Both the position numbers and the translations under genes were made by a program. Below the pieces are notes generated by a model. The model was not told where the DNA came from. It ran no database searches and saw nothing but the letters and a program-made list of their open reading frames with translations. This document shows, piece after piece, positions 1 to 8,588 of a DNA stretch of 64,000 bases. The stretch comes from Gluconobacter morbifer G707. Lineage in GTDB: Bacteria > Pseudomonadota > Alphaproteobacteria > Acetobacterales > Acetobacteraceae. Position 1 is the first letter of the stretch. The number at the start of each line of letters is the position of its first letter. The stretch lies in the NCBI RefSeq assembly GCF_000234355.1, contig NZ_AGQV01000001.1:434001-498000 (forward strand). Reading direction: 5' to 3'.

Positions 1-473
1 ATGGTCTGGTGCTGCCGGATGAAGCGCAGGACGTGGCGAAGGTCTGCGTCGTGGCGCGGCATGGCCATAACGACAATATCGGACGTGGCTTCGTGAAGGG
101 TTTTGGTCTGAGGAACGCAGCGCTGGCGTCTTCCGTCGGGCATGACAGCCATAATATCTGCGTCGTCGGTACCAGTGACGCCGACATGGCGCTGGCCGTG
201 AACCATCTTGAAGAGATTGGTGGCGGGTTTGTGGTGGTGCGGGACGGAACGGTTCTTGCGGAACTGCGTCTGCCGGTTGCGGGGCTGATGAGCGACGCAC
301 CTTACGAGAAGGTAAGGGATGATCTGATCGTTCTGCGCAGGGCCGCGAAGGACATGGGGGTCAGCCTAGAGGAGCCGTTCCTGCAACTGGCATTTTTGCC
401 GCTGCCCGTAATCCCTCATCTCAAAATCACGGATCTGGGGATGATTGATGTCCGGACGATGGAATTCGTCTGA
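1..473 (+). CDS. ade: Adenine deaminase, C-terminal part (5' end outside window)
   Basis: The frame is open from the first base and ends with TGA at 471-473, so only about the last 157 residues are seen. The segment carries ARHG, NIGRGFVKGFGL and a GHDSHNICVVG stretch, followed by an N-H-L-E-E-IGGG-F motif. These are typical of the C-terminal part of bacterial adenine deaminases (AdeC/Ade type, amidohydrolase fold), which convert adenine to hypoxanthine and ammonia in purine salvage. The metal-binding N-terminal half is not visible. The gene faces an entericidin-like gene, and a hairpin lies between the two. Assignment rests on motif recognition and is fairly secure. Confidence 0.85.
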   Translation, partial: GLVLPDEAQDVAKVCVVARHGHNDNIGRGFVKGFGLRNAALASSVGHDSHNICVVGTSDADMALAVNHLEEIGGGFVVVRDGTVLAELRLPVAGLMSDAPYEKVRDDLIVLRRAAKDMGVSLEEPFLQLAFLPLPVIPHLKITDLGMIDVRTMEFV

Positions 474-481
474 TCATGAAA

Positions 482-511
482 AAGGCGGCCGGTGAATTCA
501 CTGGCCGCCTT
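482..511 (-). terminator. Hairpin terminator between converging genes
   Basis: A perfect 9-bp inverted repeat (482-490 with 503-511) encloses a 12-base loop. Read on the minus strand it is followed by a short run of Ts, so it fits an intrinsic terminator for the lipoprotein gene. It probably also stops the converging deaminase gene. Confidence 0.7.
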
Positions 512-539
512 CCGAAACGTGCTTGTTGTCGGCCTGCTC

Positions 540-740
540 TTAGCGGGTCGGGGCGCCTGTTGCGTTGGCAACGCCCTGCTGGGTCGCTGAGGCAGCGTCT
601 GAGGTTGTGTGGCCGATGGCGCTGACGTCCTCGCCGGCGCCGCGCGTTGCGTTGCAGGCGGACAGGGAGGTGGCCGCGGCCGTCAGGAGGCCTGTAACCA
701 GTAACAGGCGGCGTATGGTGGAAGCGGATGTCTTTGTCAT
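540..740 (-). CDS. Entericidin-like small lipoprotein
   Basis: A 66-residue protein with a basic N-terminus, a hydrophobic segment and a lipobox ending LSAC (Cys about residue 29). The mature part begins CNATRGAGEDV, which resembles entericidin A/B (a CN-x-x-x-GAG-D/E-V pattern followed by an ISD-like stretch). Entericidins are small membrane lipoproteins associated with stress and stationary phase in Enterobacteria; whether this homologue acts as a toxin or antidote is unknown. An AGGA ribosome site lies just upstream of the ATG. It stands alone and ends at the hairpin shared with the adenine deaminase gene. Confidence 0.75.
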   Translation of the reverse strand: MTKTSASTIRRLLLVTGLLTAAATSLSACNATRGAGEDVSAIGHTTSDAASATQQGVANATGAPTR

Positions 741-857
741 GGAAAATCCTGTTTTCGCTGTCGATTGTGTGCGCTCCTAACTGTCTGGAAAACAGATTGG
801 TTGCGTTTTTTTCTGACAGGACATGCCGATCCGGTTTCCGGATTGCCTCGGAACCAC

Positions 858-1217
858 AGGGCATCCCGGGATGCAGAGTACCTACTCGAACTGATAGAAC
901 AGCTTGAACAGAAGAAATGTGCGCTGGTGATTCTCTCAATGGGAGGCATCCATTCGGACACGCGCAACGTAACAGCAAAACTCATGCTGACCATGCTTGG
1001 CGCAATAGGTGAGTTTGAACGGGGATTAATTAAAGAAAGACAGCGAGAAGGAATTGCAAAAGCAAAGGAAGAAGGGGAATATCGTGGAAGAAAGCTAATA
1101 GATATGCCTCAAGCACAGGACATTCAAAAGATGAAATCTGATGGTGTTTCTGTTGCTAATGTAGCTAAGAATCGGAATATTCCCCGCATTTTATTTTATA
1201 GAGACTTAGATGATTAA
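858..1217 (+). pseudogene. Serine recombinase (resolvase/invertase) remnant, N-terminus missing
   Basis: From about 858 the frame encodes the second half of a resolvase/invertase catalytic domain (LLELIEQLEQKK, then LGAIGEFERGLIKERQREG) and a C-terminal segment starting GRKLIDM that corresponds to the DNA-binding helix-turn-helix. The catalytic serine and first roughly 70 residues expected in this family are absent. The in-frame ATG at 765 adds only unrelated residues. The last helix region (KNRNIPRILFYRDLDD) also looks degenerate. Base composition turns AT-rich from about 1000. This is best read as a decayed piece of a mobile element; it should not be active. Confidence 0.75.
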
Positions 1218-1240
1218 GAATCGAGAGCAGTTTATACTAT

Positions 1241-1834
1241 ATGTCTCGCAGCATTTATATTTTTATTATTATTTATTATTTACTTGTTAAAAGATTTGGG
1301 ATGGTCGTCTCTTCCTTCTGGGATAAGGCTACTTGGGTAGGTTCCTGTGATGCGCTATTGGCTTTAATCATAGCGATTTATGCTGCTTATATAAGTAAAA
1401 GAACTTCTCAAGAAGCAAATGAAAATAATACATTTATTTCTTTAACTGTCTTAGTCGAAGGTCGTTCAAAAGAATTTGTTTCATACTATGAGGGAATTGA
1501 GCAAGATATTATTAGTTTTCAAGGTAAATTATCAGCAATTACAGCAGGGGCTATAGATCCTAGAGAGAAAGATGGGTTTTTTCTGACTACATGGAGTTCT
1601 ATTTTAGAAAAATCCGCAAAAATGCGTTCTATATTTACTGAAACAAGAAATACAATAAATCATTCTAAATTATCGGAATCATCAAAATTGAGACTGCGGA
1701 AAAGATTTTTTGAATTATTGGATGGAAAAATAATAACAGAAATCATGTTTATGTCTTTTACACAAAATTTTATGGCTCAAAGCCCTATAAATTTTAAAGC
1801 AAAAAATATTTATTATAAACTATATAAAGAATAA
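1241..1834 (+). CDS. Orphan AT-rich membrane protein, unknown function
   Basis: A 197-residue protein unlike its neighbours in composition: rich in Ile, Lys, Asn and Ser with A/T-ending codons. Residues about 5-16 and 35-52 are hydrophobic. A YISKRTSQEANENN segment follows the second, and a long, probably helical, soluble region makes up the rest. A start inside the first hydrophobic segment, such as Met21, is possible. It has no family motif I recognise. The layout of one or two membrane segments followed by a helical domain is common in uncharacterised island genes. It lies between a broken recombinase and a tRNA gene, so recent acquisition is likely. Whether it is expressed is unknown. Confidence 0.5.
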   Translation: MSRSIYIFIIIYYLLVKRFGMVVSSFWDKATWVGSCDALLALIIAIYAAYISKRTSQEANENNTFISLTVLVEGRSKEFVSYYEGIEQDIISFQGKLSAITAGAIDPREKDGFFLTTWSSILEKSAKMRSIFTETRNTINHSKLSESSKLRLRKRFFELLDGKIITEIMFMSFTQNFMAQSPINFKAKNIYYKLYKE

Positions 1835-2308
1835 TTATCTGAAATTATATATCTTGGTTTATACACTTCTTTTGAGAAGGGTGCTAGAGACATTGGCGTG
1901 ATAGATTATATTCTTTCACTTTAGTTCTGGTCATATTAATTCTTGTATTTCTAATTTTTATTGTGAACGTAGTGCGCTTATAGTATTTTCATACTCGTTT
2001 ATGTTTTCCTCGTTAAGGTATACATATCAACAATATTCTTAATCTATTTATATAGAAGAGTCTAAGTCTGTTAAGCGCGCGTAAAATAACTCGATTCCAA
2101 AATGATTTTTGAGGTAGGCTTTGTACGGATGTTCAATCCGCTTTCAGCCTTCAGGAAAGCTTTATAATAGAATCGCTGTGCAAGCTTTTCAGCTTCGTAG
2201 CGATCTCTCATTCCTGGTGATTTTCGGATTTATCCCTGTCCGGAAATAAAAAACCGAACTGACCAGCGAGAAGAGCCAGTCTATTTGAACATATTATACA
2301 GGGAGATT
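1835..2308. other. AT-rich gene-poor end of the island
   Basis: This stretch joins the orphan membrane gene to the tRNA-Arg gene. It is markedly AT-rich up to about 2060 and I see no credible gene in that part. The only open frame of note is a 46-codon minus-strand frame at 2071-2211, listed separately. I searched by eye for a second copy of the tRNA 3' end that would mark an attachment site and found none. Confidence 0.5.
2071..2211 (-). CDS. Possible small ORF or gene remnant
   Basis: A 46-residue minus-strand frame from ATG 2211 to TAA 2071, beginning MRDRYEAEKLAQRF and ending SSYFTRA. It has reasonable amino-acid composition (Lys, Glu, Tyr and Phe in a helix-like pattern), but I see no clear ribosome site and no family match. 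It could be the tail of an island gene whose front was lost, or chance. It lies about 100 bases beyond the 3' end of the tRNA-Arg gene, on the same strand. Confidence 0.25.
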   Translation of the reverse strand: MRDRYEAEKLAQRFYYKAFLKAESGLNIRTKPTSKIILESSYFTRA

Positions 2309-2385
2309 TGGTGGACCTGACGCGATTCGAACGCGTGACCTTTGCCTTCGGAGGGCAACGCTCTATCCAGCTGAGCTACAGGTCC
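2309..2385 (-). tRNA. tRNA-Arg (anticodon CCG)
   Basis: On the minus strand this is a complete 77-base cloverleaf including an encoded CCA end. The 7-bp acceptor stem GGACCTG pairs with CAGGTCC. The D-arm contains TAGCTCAG, the anticodon stem TTGCC/GGCAA encloses loop CTCCGAA (anticodon CCG), and the T-loop has GTTCGAATC. The 3' end faces the AT-rich accessory scrap, as expected if that DNA entered at the tRNA 3' end. Confidence 0.95.
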
Positions 2386-2458
2386 ATGGGCTTCCCAATA
2401 ACCGCTTCACGGATGGATTGCCAGCCCCTTTCTCCGCTTTTTCCGCAAGGCCCGTCAA

Positions 2459-3478
2459 TCAGGGCTGCGCCGTGGCTTTCCATGCGGCTGCGGCGATGTC
2501 TCCGCCGGACGGCAGGAAGCTGCCGGGGGCCAGAATCCATGACACGGCGTCTTCGGCTGCGCCGCGTCTGTCGCGGCTGAGGAGATGGTGTGCGGCGGGG
2601 AGATCGTCCTCCCGCGTGCCCGGTGGAAGGCGCTTCAGAAGCCGGGCCGTGAAAGGCGGCAGGACGAACTGATCACGGCTACCGAAGACGATGAGAAGGG
2701 GAAGCCGGGCTTTCGGAGCGGCGTCATAGGCGGCATGCATCAGCCGGGTCAGGCCGTAGAGCGGATGGATGGTCGAGCTGTGCTGGGTGAGGGGGTCGAA
2801 ATACATCCGGCGCAGGGCGCGGATATTGTCACTGGCGACGCGATGGCCCGGCACGGCAGACCCGTCCAGTCGCCAGTCAGGGGCGACCAGATCGATTCCA
2901 CCCATCAGGGTTTCCCAGGGTTCGCCGATTTTCAGGGCCGCGGGGGCCAACAGGATCGTCCCGGCGATGTCCGGTGCAGGGGAGGCATCTAGCAGCAGAG
3001 CGACCGCTCCGCCCATGCTTTCGCCCATGACATAGACCGGAACACCCGGATAATGCCGGTGAATCCAGGCGACCTCTTCCCGGGCGTCCTGCACCATGCG
3101 CGCTGTGCTGCTCCATCCGCCCCGGTCGGCGGTCTGACCGAAGCCGCGCAGATCCGGGGCAACGAGTTCCAGCCTCTTCACAGTGAACCGTTGGGCGTCG
3201 AATTCCCATGCGTCCCGGCTGTCCCCATAACCGTGCAGGGCGAGAATGACGGCTTTCAGAGGTGTATCGCTGCTGCGATACAGGCGGACGGGAATGCGAA
3301 AGCCATCCGACAGGGTCAGGATAGTGTCAGGAGGGATCAGGGCCGTTTCCTGCGCTGTCGGATGCAAATCAGGCGGGTGGCGTGCGGTGCAGGCTGAAAG
3401 CGCCAGCAGGCACAAAAGAACGCCGCGAAGACGACCAAGGCGGTTTGAAATGCAGAGGAATGGGCCTATCATCACCAT
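2459..3478 (-). CDS. Lipoprotein alpha/beta hydrolase (S33/lysophospholipase-like)
   Basis: About 339 residues from the ATG at 3478; a further in-frame ATG lies upstream at 3520. A hydrophobic signal ends in a lipobox (LSAC, Cys about 30), predicting a lipid-anchored envelope protein. The alpha/beta-hydrolase features are an LALHGYGDSRDAW oxyanion region, the nucleophile elbow GESMGG (Ser about 154), an acid in FGSRDQF (Asp about 269) and a catalytic His in AAHHLL. The family covers monoacylglycerol lipases, lysophospholipases and serine aminopeptidase-like hydrolases, so the substrate cannot be named. It is divergent from polA with overlapping upstream regions. Confidence 0.8.
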   Translation of the reverse strand: MVMIGPFLCISNRLGRLRGVLLCLLALSACTARHPPDLHPTAQETALIPPDTILTLSDGFRIPVRLYRSSDTPLKAVILALHGYGDSRDAWEFDAQRFTVKRLELVAPDLRGFGQTADRGGWSSTARMVQDAREEVAWIHRHYPGVPVYVMGESMGGAVALLLDASPAPDIAGTILLAPAALKIGEPWETLMGGIDLVAPDWRLDGSAVPGHRVASDNIRALRRMYFDPLTQHSSTIHPLYGLTRLMHAAYDAAPKARLPLLIVFGSRDQFVLPPFTARLLKRLPPGTREDDLPAAHHLLSRDRRGAAEDAVSWILAPGSFLPSGGDIAAAAWKATAQP

Positions 3479-3522
3479 GATTTTAGAACGTCCGCCCCTT
3501 CCGGGCGAGAAGGGAGACATAC

Positions 3523-6297
3523 GTGCCGTCTGAAACGCCTCATCTGGTACTGATCGACGGGTCCGGCTTCATTTTCCGTGCGTTCCACGCACTGCCCCCG
3601 ATGACCAGTCCGGAAGGCGTACCGGTCAATGCCGTTTACGGTTTCACCAACATGCTCACGCGCCTCCTTCGCGACCATGTGGGCACGCATCTGGCTGTTA
3701 TTTTCGATGCCGGGCGGCAGACATTCCGTAATGAGATCTATCCCCAGTACAAGGCCCATCGTCCCGAACCGCCGGAAGATCTGCGCCCGCAGTTCGGGCT
3801 GATCCGCGATGCGACGGCGGCGTTCAATGTTCCGGCCATCGAACTGGCGGGATGGGAAGCGGATGACCTGATCGCCTCTTACGCCAGAGCGGTCGTGGAA
3901 GAGGGGGGATGCTGTACCGTCATTTCCTCGGACAAGGATCTGATGCAGCTTGTCCGTCCCGGCGTGGAACTGATGGACCCGATGAAGCAGAAGCCGATTC
4001 GGGAGGCTGAGGTCGAGGCCAAGTTCGGTGTGAAGCCCGAGCAGGTCGTGGATGTGCAGGCCCTGATGGGTGACTCCACTGACAACGTGCCGGGCGTGCC
4101 CGGGATTGGGCCGAAAGGGGCCAGCCAGCTCATCAACGAATATGGCACGCTCGACAGGGTTCTCGATGCGGCGGAGGGTATGAAGCCCTCCAAACGACGG
4201 CAGAACCTGATCGAACATGCTTATGCCGCACGGATGTCCCGCCGTCTGGTTCTGCTGGCTGATGACGTGCCGCTGCCTCAGCCGATCGCGGAACTGGGAT
4301 GCCGCGAGCCGGTTACGGAAACGCTGCGGGACTGGCTGGAAGAGATGGGGTTCCATTCCATCATCCAGCGCATGGGGCTTGGCCTTGCTGCGAAACCGCG
4401 TCCGATCCATGCGCCGGTGACGGGCGCCGCCTCCACCGCCTCGGCGGAAGAAAAAACCGTTACGATCCCCGATGCGCCTTATGGGCCGTACGAGACCGTT
4501 ACGGATATGGAGGCACTGGACCGCTGGATTGCAGAGGCGAAGGCAGCCGGCGTCGTGGCGGTGGATACCGAGACGGACAGCCTGAACGCGCGTCAGGCGA
4601 ACATGGTGGGGCTGTCCCTGTCTGCAACGTCTGGGAAAGCCTGTTATGTGCCGTTCCTGCATCAGGGCACGCTGGACCAGCCGACAGGACATCAGCTTGA
4701 CCGGACGACGGTGCTAGAGCGTCTTGCGCCCCTGATGCGTGACCAGAGTGTTCTGAAGGTTTTCCAGAACGCGAAATATGATCTGACGGTTTTCCGGGGA
4801 GCGGGCCTGCGGGAGATCACGCCCATCGACGATACGATGCTGATCTCCTACGCCCAGTCCGCAGGTGAGCATGGTCAGGGCATGGATGAACTGGCGCAGC
4901 TTCATCTGGGCCATACGCCTATCACCTATGATTCCGTGACCGGAACCGGGCGCAAGCGCATTCCTTTCGCGCAGGTGGCGCTGGACAGCGCCACCGCCTA
5001 CGCCGCTGAGGATGCGGATGTGACGCTGCGTCTGTGGCAGGTGCTCCGGCCGCAGCTCCGGGTGAGGGAATCCACGACGGTCTATGAAGAACTGGAGCGA
5101 CCGCTCATTCAGGTTCTGACGGACATGGAAGAGCTTGGCATCAAGGTCGATGCGGATGAACTGCGCCGCATGTCCGCCGATTTTGCCGAGCGCATGGCCG
5201 CTATCGAACAGGACATTCACCAGCAGATCGGGCGCAGTTTCAATGTAGGTTCGCCGAAGCAGCTTGGAGAAATCCTGTTCGATGAAATGGGGCTTCCGGG
5301 CGGCAAGCGGACAAAGAGCGGTACATGGGGGACGGATTCCTCCGTTCTGGAATCCCTGGCCGAGCAGGGGCATGAACTGCCACAGAAAATCCTGTCCTGG
5401 CGGCAGCTTGCAAAGCTTAAATCCACCTATGCTGATGCGCTGGTCCAGCAGATGGATGCCGGGACGCAGCGCGTGCATACCTCCTATCAGATGGCCGTCA
5501 CGACGACGGGACGTCTGTCTTCCAACGAACCGAACCTTCAGAACATTCCCATCCGCACGGAAGAGGGCGGCCGCATCCGCAAGGCTTTCGTGGCTGCACC
5601 GGGTTACGTTCTGCTCTCCGCCGATTACAGCCAGATCGAACTGCGGCTTCTGGCCCATGTGGCGAAGATCGAGCCGTTGCTGGAAGCGTTCCGGCTGGGG
5701 CAGGACATTCATGCCCGCACGGCGTCCGAAGTGTTCGGTATCCCGCTGGAAGGCATGGATCCGCTGACACGGCGGCGCGCCAAGGCCATCAATTTCGGTA
5801 TCATCTACGGTATTTCGGCTTTCGGTCTGGCGCGGCAGCTGCAGATTTCGGCCGGAGAGGCACGGTCTTACATCGACGCCTATTTCGCCCGCTATCCCGG
5901 TATCCGCGATTACATGGAGCGGACGAAGGAAGAGGCGAAGAAGCATGGCTACGTCATGACGCCGTTCGGACGGCGCTGCTATGTGCCGGGCATCCGTGAG
6001 AAAAGCGGTGTGCGCCGGGCCTATGCCGAGCGGCAGGCGATCAACGCCCCGCTACAGGGTGGGGCTGCGGACATCATCAAGCGGGCCATGGTGCATCTGG
6101 CGCGTCGCCTGCCGGAGACGGGGCTCAATGCGCGGATGCTGCTTCAGGTACATGACGAACTACTTTTTGAAGTCACGGAGCAGGATGCGGCAGGGCTGGC
6201 GGCGTTTGTCCGCAGGGAAATGGAAGGAGCCGCGACGCTGGATGTGGCTCTTGAGGTCGAAACCGGGGTCGGGTCCAACTGGGCCGACGCCCACTGA
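3523..6297 (+). CDS. polA: DNA polymerase I
   Basis: A 924-residue full-length Pol I (E. coli has 928) that fills repair gaps and removes Okazaki primers. The N-terminal 5'-3' exonuclease spans about residues 1-290. The 3'-5' proofreading domain (about 320-510) keeps DTET, QNAKYDLTVF and the AAEDADVT motif, so it should be active. The polymerase domain shows motif A DYSQIELRLL (about 702), motif B RRRAKAINFGIIYG and motif C QVHDELLFEV. The start is a GTG preceded by AGAAGGGAGA at good spacing. It is followed after 17 bases by a SCO1-like gene and may be cotranscribed with it. Confidence 0.97.
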   Translation: MPSETPHLVLIDGSGFIFRAFHALPPMTSPEGVPVNAVYGFTNMLTRLLRDHVGTHLAVIFDAGRQTFRNEIYPQYKAHRPEPPEDLRPQFGLIRDATAAFNVPAIELAGWEADDLIASYARAVVEEGGCCTVISSDKDLMQLVRPGVELMDPMKQKPIREAEVEAKFGVKPEQVVDVQALMGDSTDNVPGVPGIGPKGASQLINEYGTLDRVLDAAEGMKPSKRRQNLIEHAYAARMSRRLVLLADDVPLPQPIAELGCREPVTETLRDWLEEMGFHSIIQRMGLGLAAKPRPIHAPVTGAASTASAEEKTVTIPDAPYGPYETVTDMEALDRWIAEAKAAGVVAVDTETDSLNARQANMVGLSLSATSGKACYVPFLHQGTLDQPTGHQLDRTTVLERLAPLMRDQSVLKVFQNAKYDLTVFRGAGLREITPIDDTMLISYAQSAGEHGQGMDELAQLHLGHTPITYDSVTGTGRKRIPFAQVALDSATAYAAEDADVTLRLWQVLRPQLRVRESTTVYEELERPLIQVLTDMEELGIKVDADELRRMSADFAERMAAIEQDIHQQIGRSFNVGSPKQLGEILFDEMGLPGGKRTKSGTWGTDSSVLESLAEQGHELPQKILSWRQLAKLKSTYADALVQQMDAGTQRVHTSYQMAVTTTGRLSSNEPNLQNIPIRTEEGGRIRKAFVAAPGYVLLSADYSQIELRLLAHVAKIEPLLEAFRLGQDIHARTASEVFGIPLEGMDPLTRRRAKAINFGIIYGISAFGLARQLQISAGEARSYIDAYFARYPGIRDYMERTKEEAKKHGYVMTPFGRRCYVPGIREKSGVRRAYAERQAINAPLQGGAADIIKRAMVHLARRLPETGLNARMLLQVHDELLFEVTEQDAAGLAAFVRREMEGAATLDVALEVETGVGSNWADAH

Positions 6298-6314
6298 ACA
6301 GAGACAGGAACATC

Positions 6315-6923
6315 ATGGAGACCCATCACGAGCGCCGCAAACGGGTCGGCAACCGTATCATCTGGGCCGTACTCGCCGTGGCGGTCGTGCTGGCGGGGGT
6401 TGGCTTCCAGCTTGCCTCCCATGGCGGCCCGGGGCTGCTGGTTCAGTCCAACGGCAACGAAGTCGGAGGCAGTTTCCGTCTGGACTCGCTGGGGGAAAGC
6501 ACCGTTACGGAAGGTGATTTCCACGGTGACTGGATGCTGGTCTGGTTTTTCGACATCCAGTGCCCCGAGGACCGCTGCCAGCCTGTTCTGAAAAGCATGG
6601 AAGCGGCCTATCAGGCGCTTCATGCCCAAGGTGTCACAGTGGCGCCGCTGGCCGTGACGCTCAATCCTTTCGAGGATAACGACGCGATCAAGAACTACGT
6701 CATTCCCGTCGCACCCCATGTCATGCCGTTTACGGCAACACCGAACATGCTCAAAGCTATGACGGCTGAATACCATGCGCCTTACCGCAAGGATGGCGAC
6801 GCGTATGTTCCCGCTCCGCAGATCGTCATCATGGACCCGAATGCCCGGTATGCCGGGACCGTGCCGGCGAATGGCGATTCGGAAGCCCTGATCGCGCGTC
6901 TGCGTCAGCTTTCGAAGCACTGA
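6315..6923 (+). CDS. SCO1/SenC-family thioredoxin-like protein with altered metal site
   Basis: A 202-residue protein with an N-terminal membrane anchor (about 13-33) and a periplasmic thioredoxin-like domain. SCO proteins deliver copper to or reduce cytochrome oxidase CuA, using a Cys-x3-Cys pair and a distal His. Here the fold-specific LVWFFDIQCPEDRCQPVL region is clear, but the cysteines are spaced Cys-x4-Cys (about 83 and 88). The late segment usually carrying Asp-His reads YVPAPQIVIMDP with no His. Copper binding as in canonical SCO1 is therefore doubtful, and a redox role is possible. The next gene begins at the base after its stop codon. Confidence 0.75.
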   Translation: METHHERRKRVGNRIIWAVLAVAVVLAGVGFQLASHGGPGLLVQSNGNEVGGSFRLDSLGESTVTEGDFHGDWMLVWFFDIQCPEDRCQPVLKSMEAAYQALHAQGVTVAPLAVTLNPFEDNDAIKNYVIPVAPHVMPFTATPNMLKAMTAEYHAPYRKDGDAYVPAPQIVIMDPNARYAGTVPANGDSEALIARLRQLSKH

Positions 6924-8588
6924 GTGCAGACGCGTTTCGCGCCGGGGAGAGGATGGTCTGTTCTGGCGGTGGCGCTGGCTCTGGCCGGTTCAGCCCGATG
7001 CGCGGAGACTACGCCGCCGGACTGGAACGGGGAGACCCTTGGCAGTCCGCACCGGGGAGGAACGCTGCACCTGACGGCGGATGGCCCGGGGGGCACTCTC
7101 GATCCGCAGATCAATTACGGCACGCAGTACATGCAGGTGTTCGTCAATATGTACGATCCCCTGCTGACTTTCCGCCTGGCACGGGGTACGGCCGGGCTTG
7201 AGGTTGTCCCCGATCTGGCCGACGCCCTGCCGCAGGTTAGCCCGGACGGGCTGACATGGCGCCTGCATCTGAGAACGGGACTCCGGTTTTCCAGCGGCGC
7301 GCCTGTGCGTGTGCAGGATGTGGTCGCGTCTTTCCGGCGTATCTATGAGGCAGGCAGCCCGACGGCGGGGTCGTTCTATGGCGGCATCGTGGGTGCGAAA
7401 GACTGCCTCGATCATCCGGCACGCTGCACGCTGCCGGGTGTCACAGGAGACCCGGAGACGGGTGAGATCACCTTTCGTCTGACCCACCCGGATGGGGAGT
7501 TTCTTTACAAGCTGGCCTTTCCCCATGCTGTCATCCTGCCCGCGGAGACATCGCCGCACGATACTGGCAACCGTACGGTCCCTGGAACCGGCCCTTACCG
7601 GATCACGCATTATGATCCGGGACAGGACATGGTGCTGGAGCGCAATCCCCATTTCCATGTCTGGAATCCGCAGGCCCAGACCGATGGCTTCGTGGACCGT
7701 ATCGAATACAGTTTCGGTCTTTCCGATGAAGCGCAGGTCACGGCGGTCGAGCAGGGACAGTACGACTGGATGCTGGATGCCAAACCGGCAGACCGTCTCG
7801 GGGAAATCGGCGGGAAGTACACAGCCCAGGTGCATATCGAACCGCTGCTCGGCCTCTATTATCTGGGGATGAACACGCACGAGAAGCCGTTTACGGACCA
7901 GCGCGTGCGTCAGGCTGTCAGTCTCGCGGTGAACCGTCATGCCATGACGATCCTTTTCGGCGGCAGCGCGATTTCCGAACCGCTCTGCCAGATGGTACCT
8001 CATGGCATTCCGGGGGCGGATCTGGGGCTGTCCTGTCCGCAGGATGTGGCGGCGGCGCGCAGGCTGATCCACGAGGCCGGTGCGGAGGGTACCTCCGTGA
8101 CGCTGGTGGTGCCCAACCGGGCCGTGGAACTGGGGATGGGCACCTATCTGCGCAATGCGTTGCAGACGATCGGCCTGAACGCGCAGCTTCGACCTATCAC
8201 GGCGGGGCTGGCGGATTCCTACGAACAGAATACTGCCAACCACGTCCAGATTGCGCTTTCCTACTGGTTTGCGGATTATCCGTCAGCCTCGACCTTCCTT
8301 GATGACCTGTTCGGTTGTGACAATTACCATCCCGATGCGGCGGTCTCTCCCAATTTCACGGGATTCTGCGATGCGCATGTCCAGTCGCTCTTCGAACAGG
8401 CCAAGGCGCAGACCGATCCGGCCAAGGCTGCCCCCCTCTGGCAGGAAGCCGGACGTCAGGTAATGCGGCAGATGCCGGGCGCGCCGATGATCCAGATGCG
8501 GACGATCGATTTCGTGTCCGGGCGGCTCGGCAATTACTTCTCGACCATGCTGAGCCATATGCTGTTTTCCCATGTCTGGGTGCAATAA
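6924..8588 (+). CDS. ABC transporter solute-binding protein, family 5 (peptide/oligopeptide type)
   Basis: A 554-residue protein starting with GTG directly after the SCO-like stop codon. It has an N-terminal secretion signal (about 1-27, ending near SARCAE). It then shows the family 5 pattern: GGTLHLTADGPGGTLDPQ, an EVVPDLADALPQVSPDG segment, the LRTGLRFSSGAPV region and GTGPYRITHYDPGQDMVLERN. These proteins capture peptides, nickel or opine-like ligands in the periplasm for an ABC importer, or recycle murein peptides. No permease or ATPase genes lie beside it, so it is either an orphan or serves a transporter encoded elsewhere. The ligand is unknown. Confidence 0.85.
   Translation: MQTRFAPGRGWSVLAVALALAGSARCAETTPPDWNGETLGSPHRGGTLHLTADGPGGTLDPQINYGTQYMQVFVNMYDPLLTFRLARGTAGLEVVPDLADALPQVSPDGLTWRLHLRTGLRFSSGAPVRVQDVVASFRRIYEAGSPTAGSFYGGIVGAKDCLDHPARCTLPGVTGDPETGEITFRLTHPDGEFLYKLAFPHAVILPAETSPHDTGNRTVPGTGPYRITHYDPGQDMVLERNPHFHVWNPQAQTDGFVDRIEYSFGLSDEAQVTAVEQGQYDWMLDAKPADRLGEIGGKYTAQVHIEPLLGLYYLGMNTHEKPFTDQRVRQAVSLAVNRHAMTILFGGSAISEPLCQMVPHGIPGADLGLSCPQDVAAARRLIHEAGAEGTSVTLVVPNRAVELGMGTYLRNALQTIGLNAQLRPITAGLADSYEQNTANHVQIALSYWFADYPSASTFLDDLFGCDNYHPDAAVSPNFTGFCDAHVQSLFEQAKAQTDPAKAAPLWQEAGRQVMRQMPGAPMIQMRTIDFVSGRLGNYFSTMLSHMLFSHVWVQ

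Noticed and set aside
765-857. In-frame ATG extension that would give the recombinase remnant a start
   Set aside because: The added residues bear no similarity to a recombinase N-terminus and lack the catalytic Ser region; the frame is open by chance.
427-978. 183-codon minus-strand frame overlapping the entericidin-like gene
   Set aside because: Arg/Pro-rich composition with no family signal; it is the alternative frame of the lipoprotein gene and its leader.
3472-4692. 406-codon frame antisense to polA
   Set aside because: High-GC shadow of polA, rich in His, Arg and Gln; polA itself has all family motifs.
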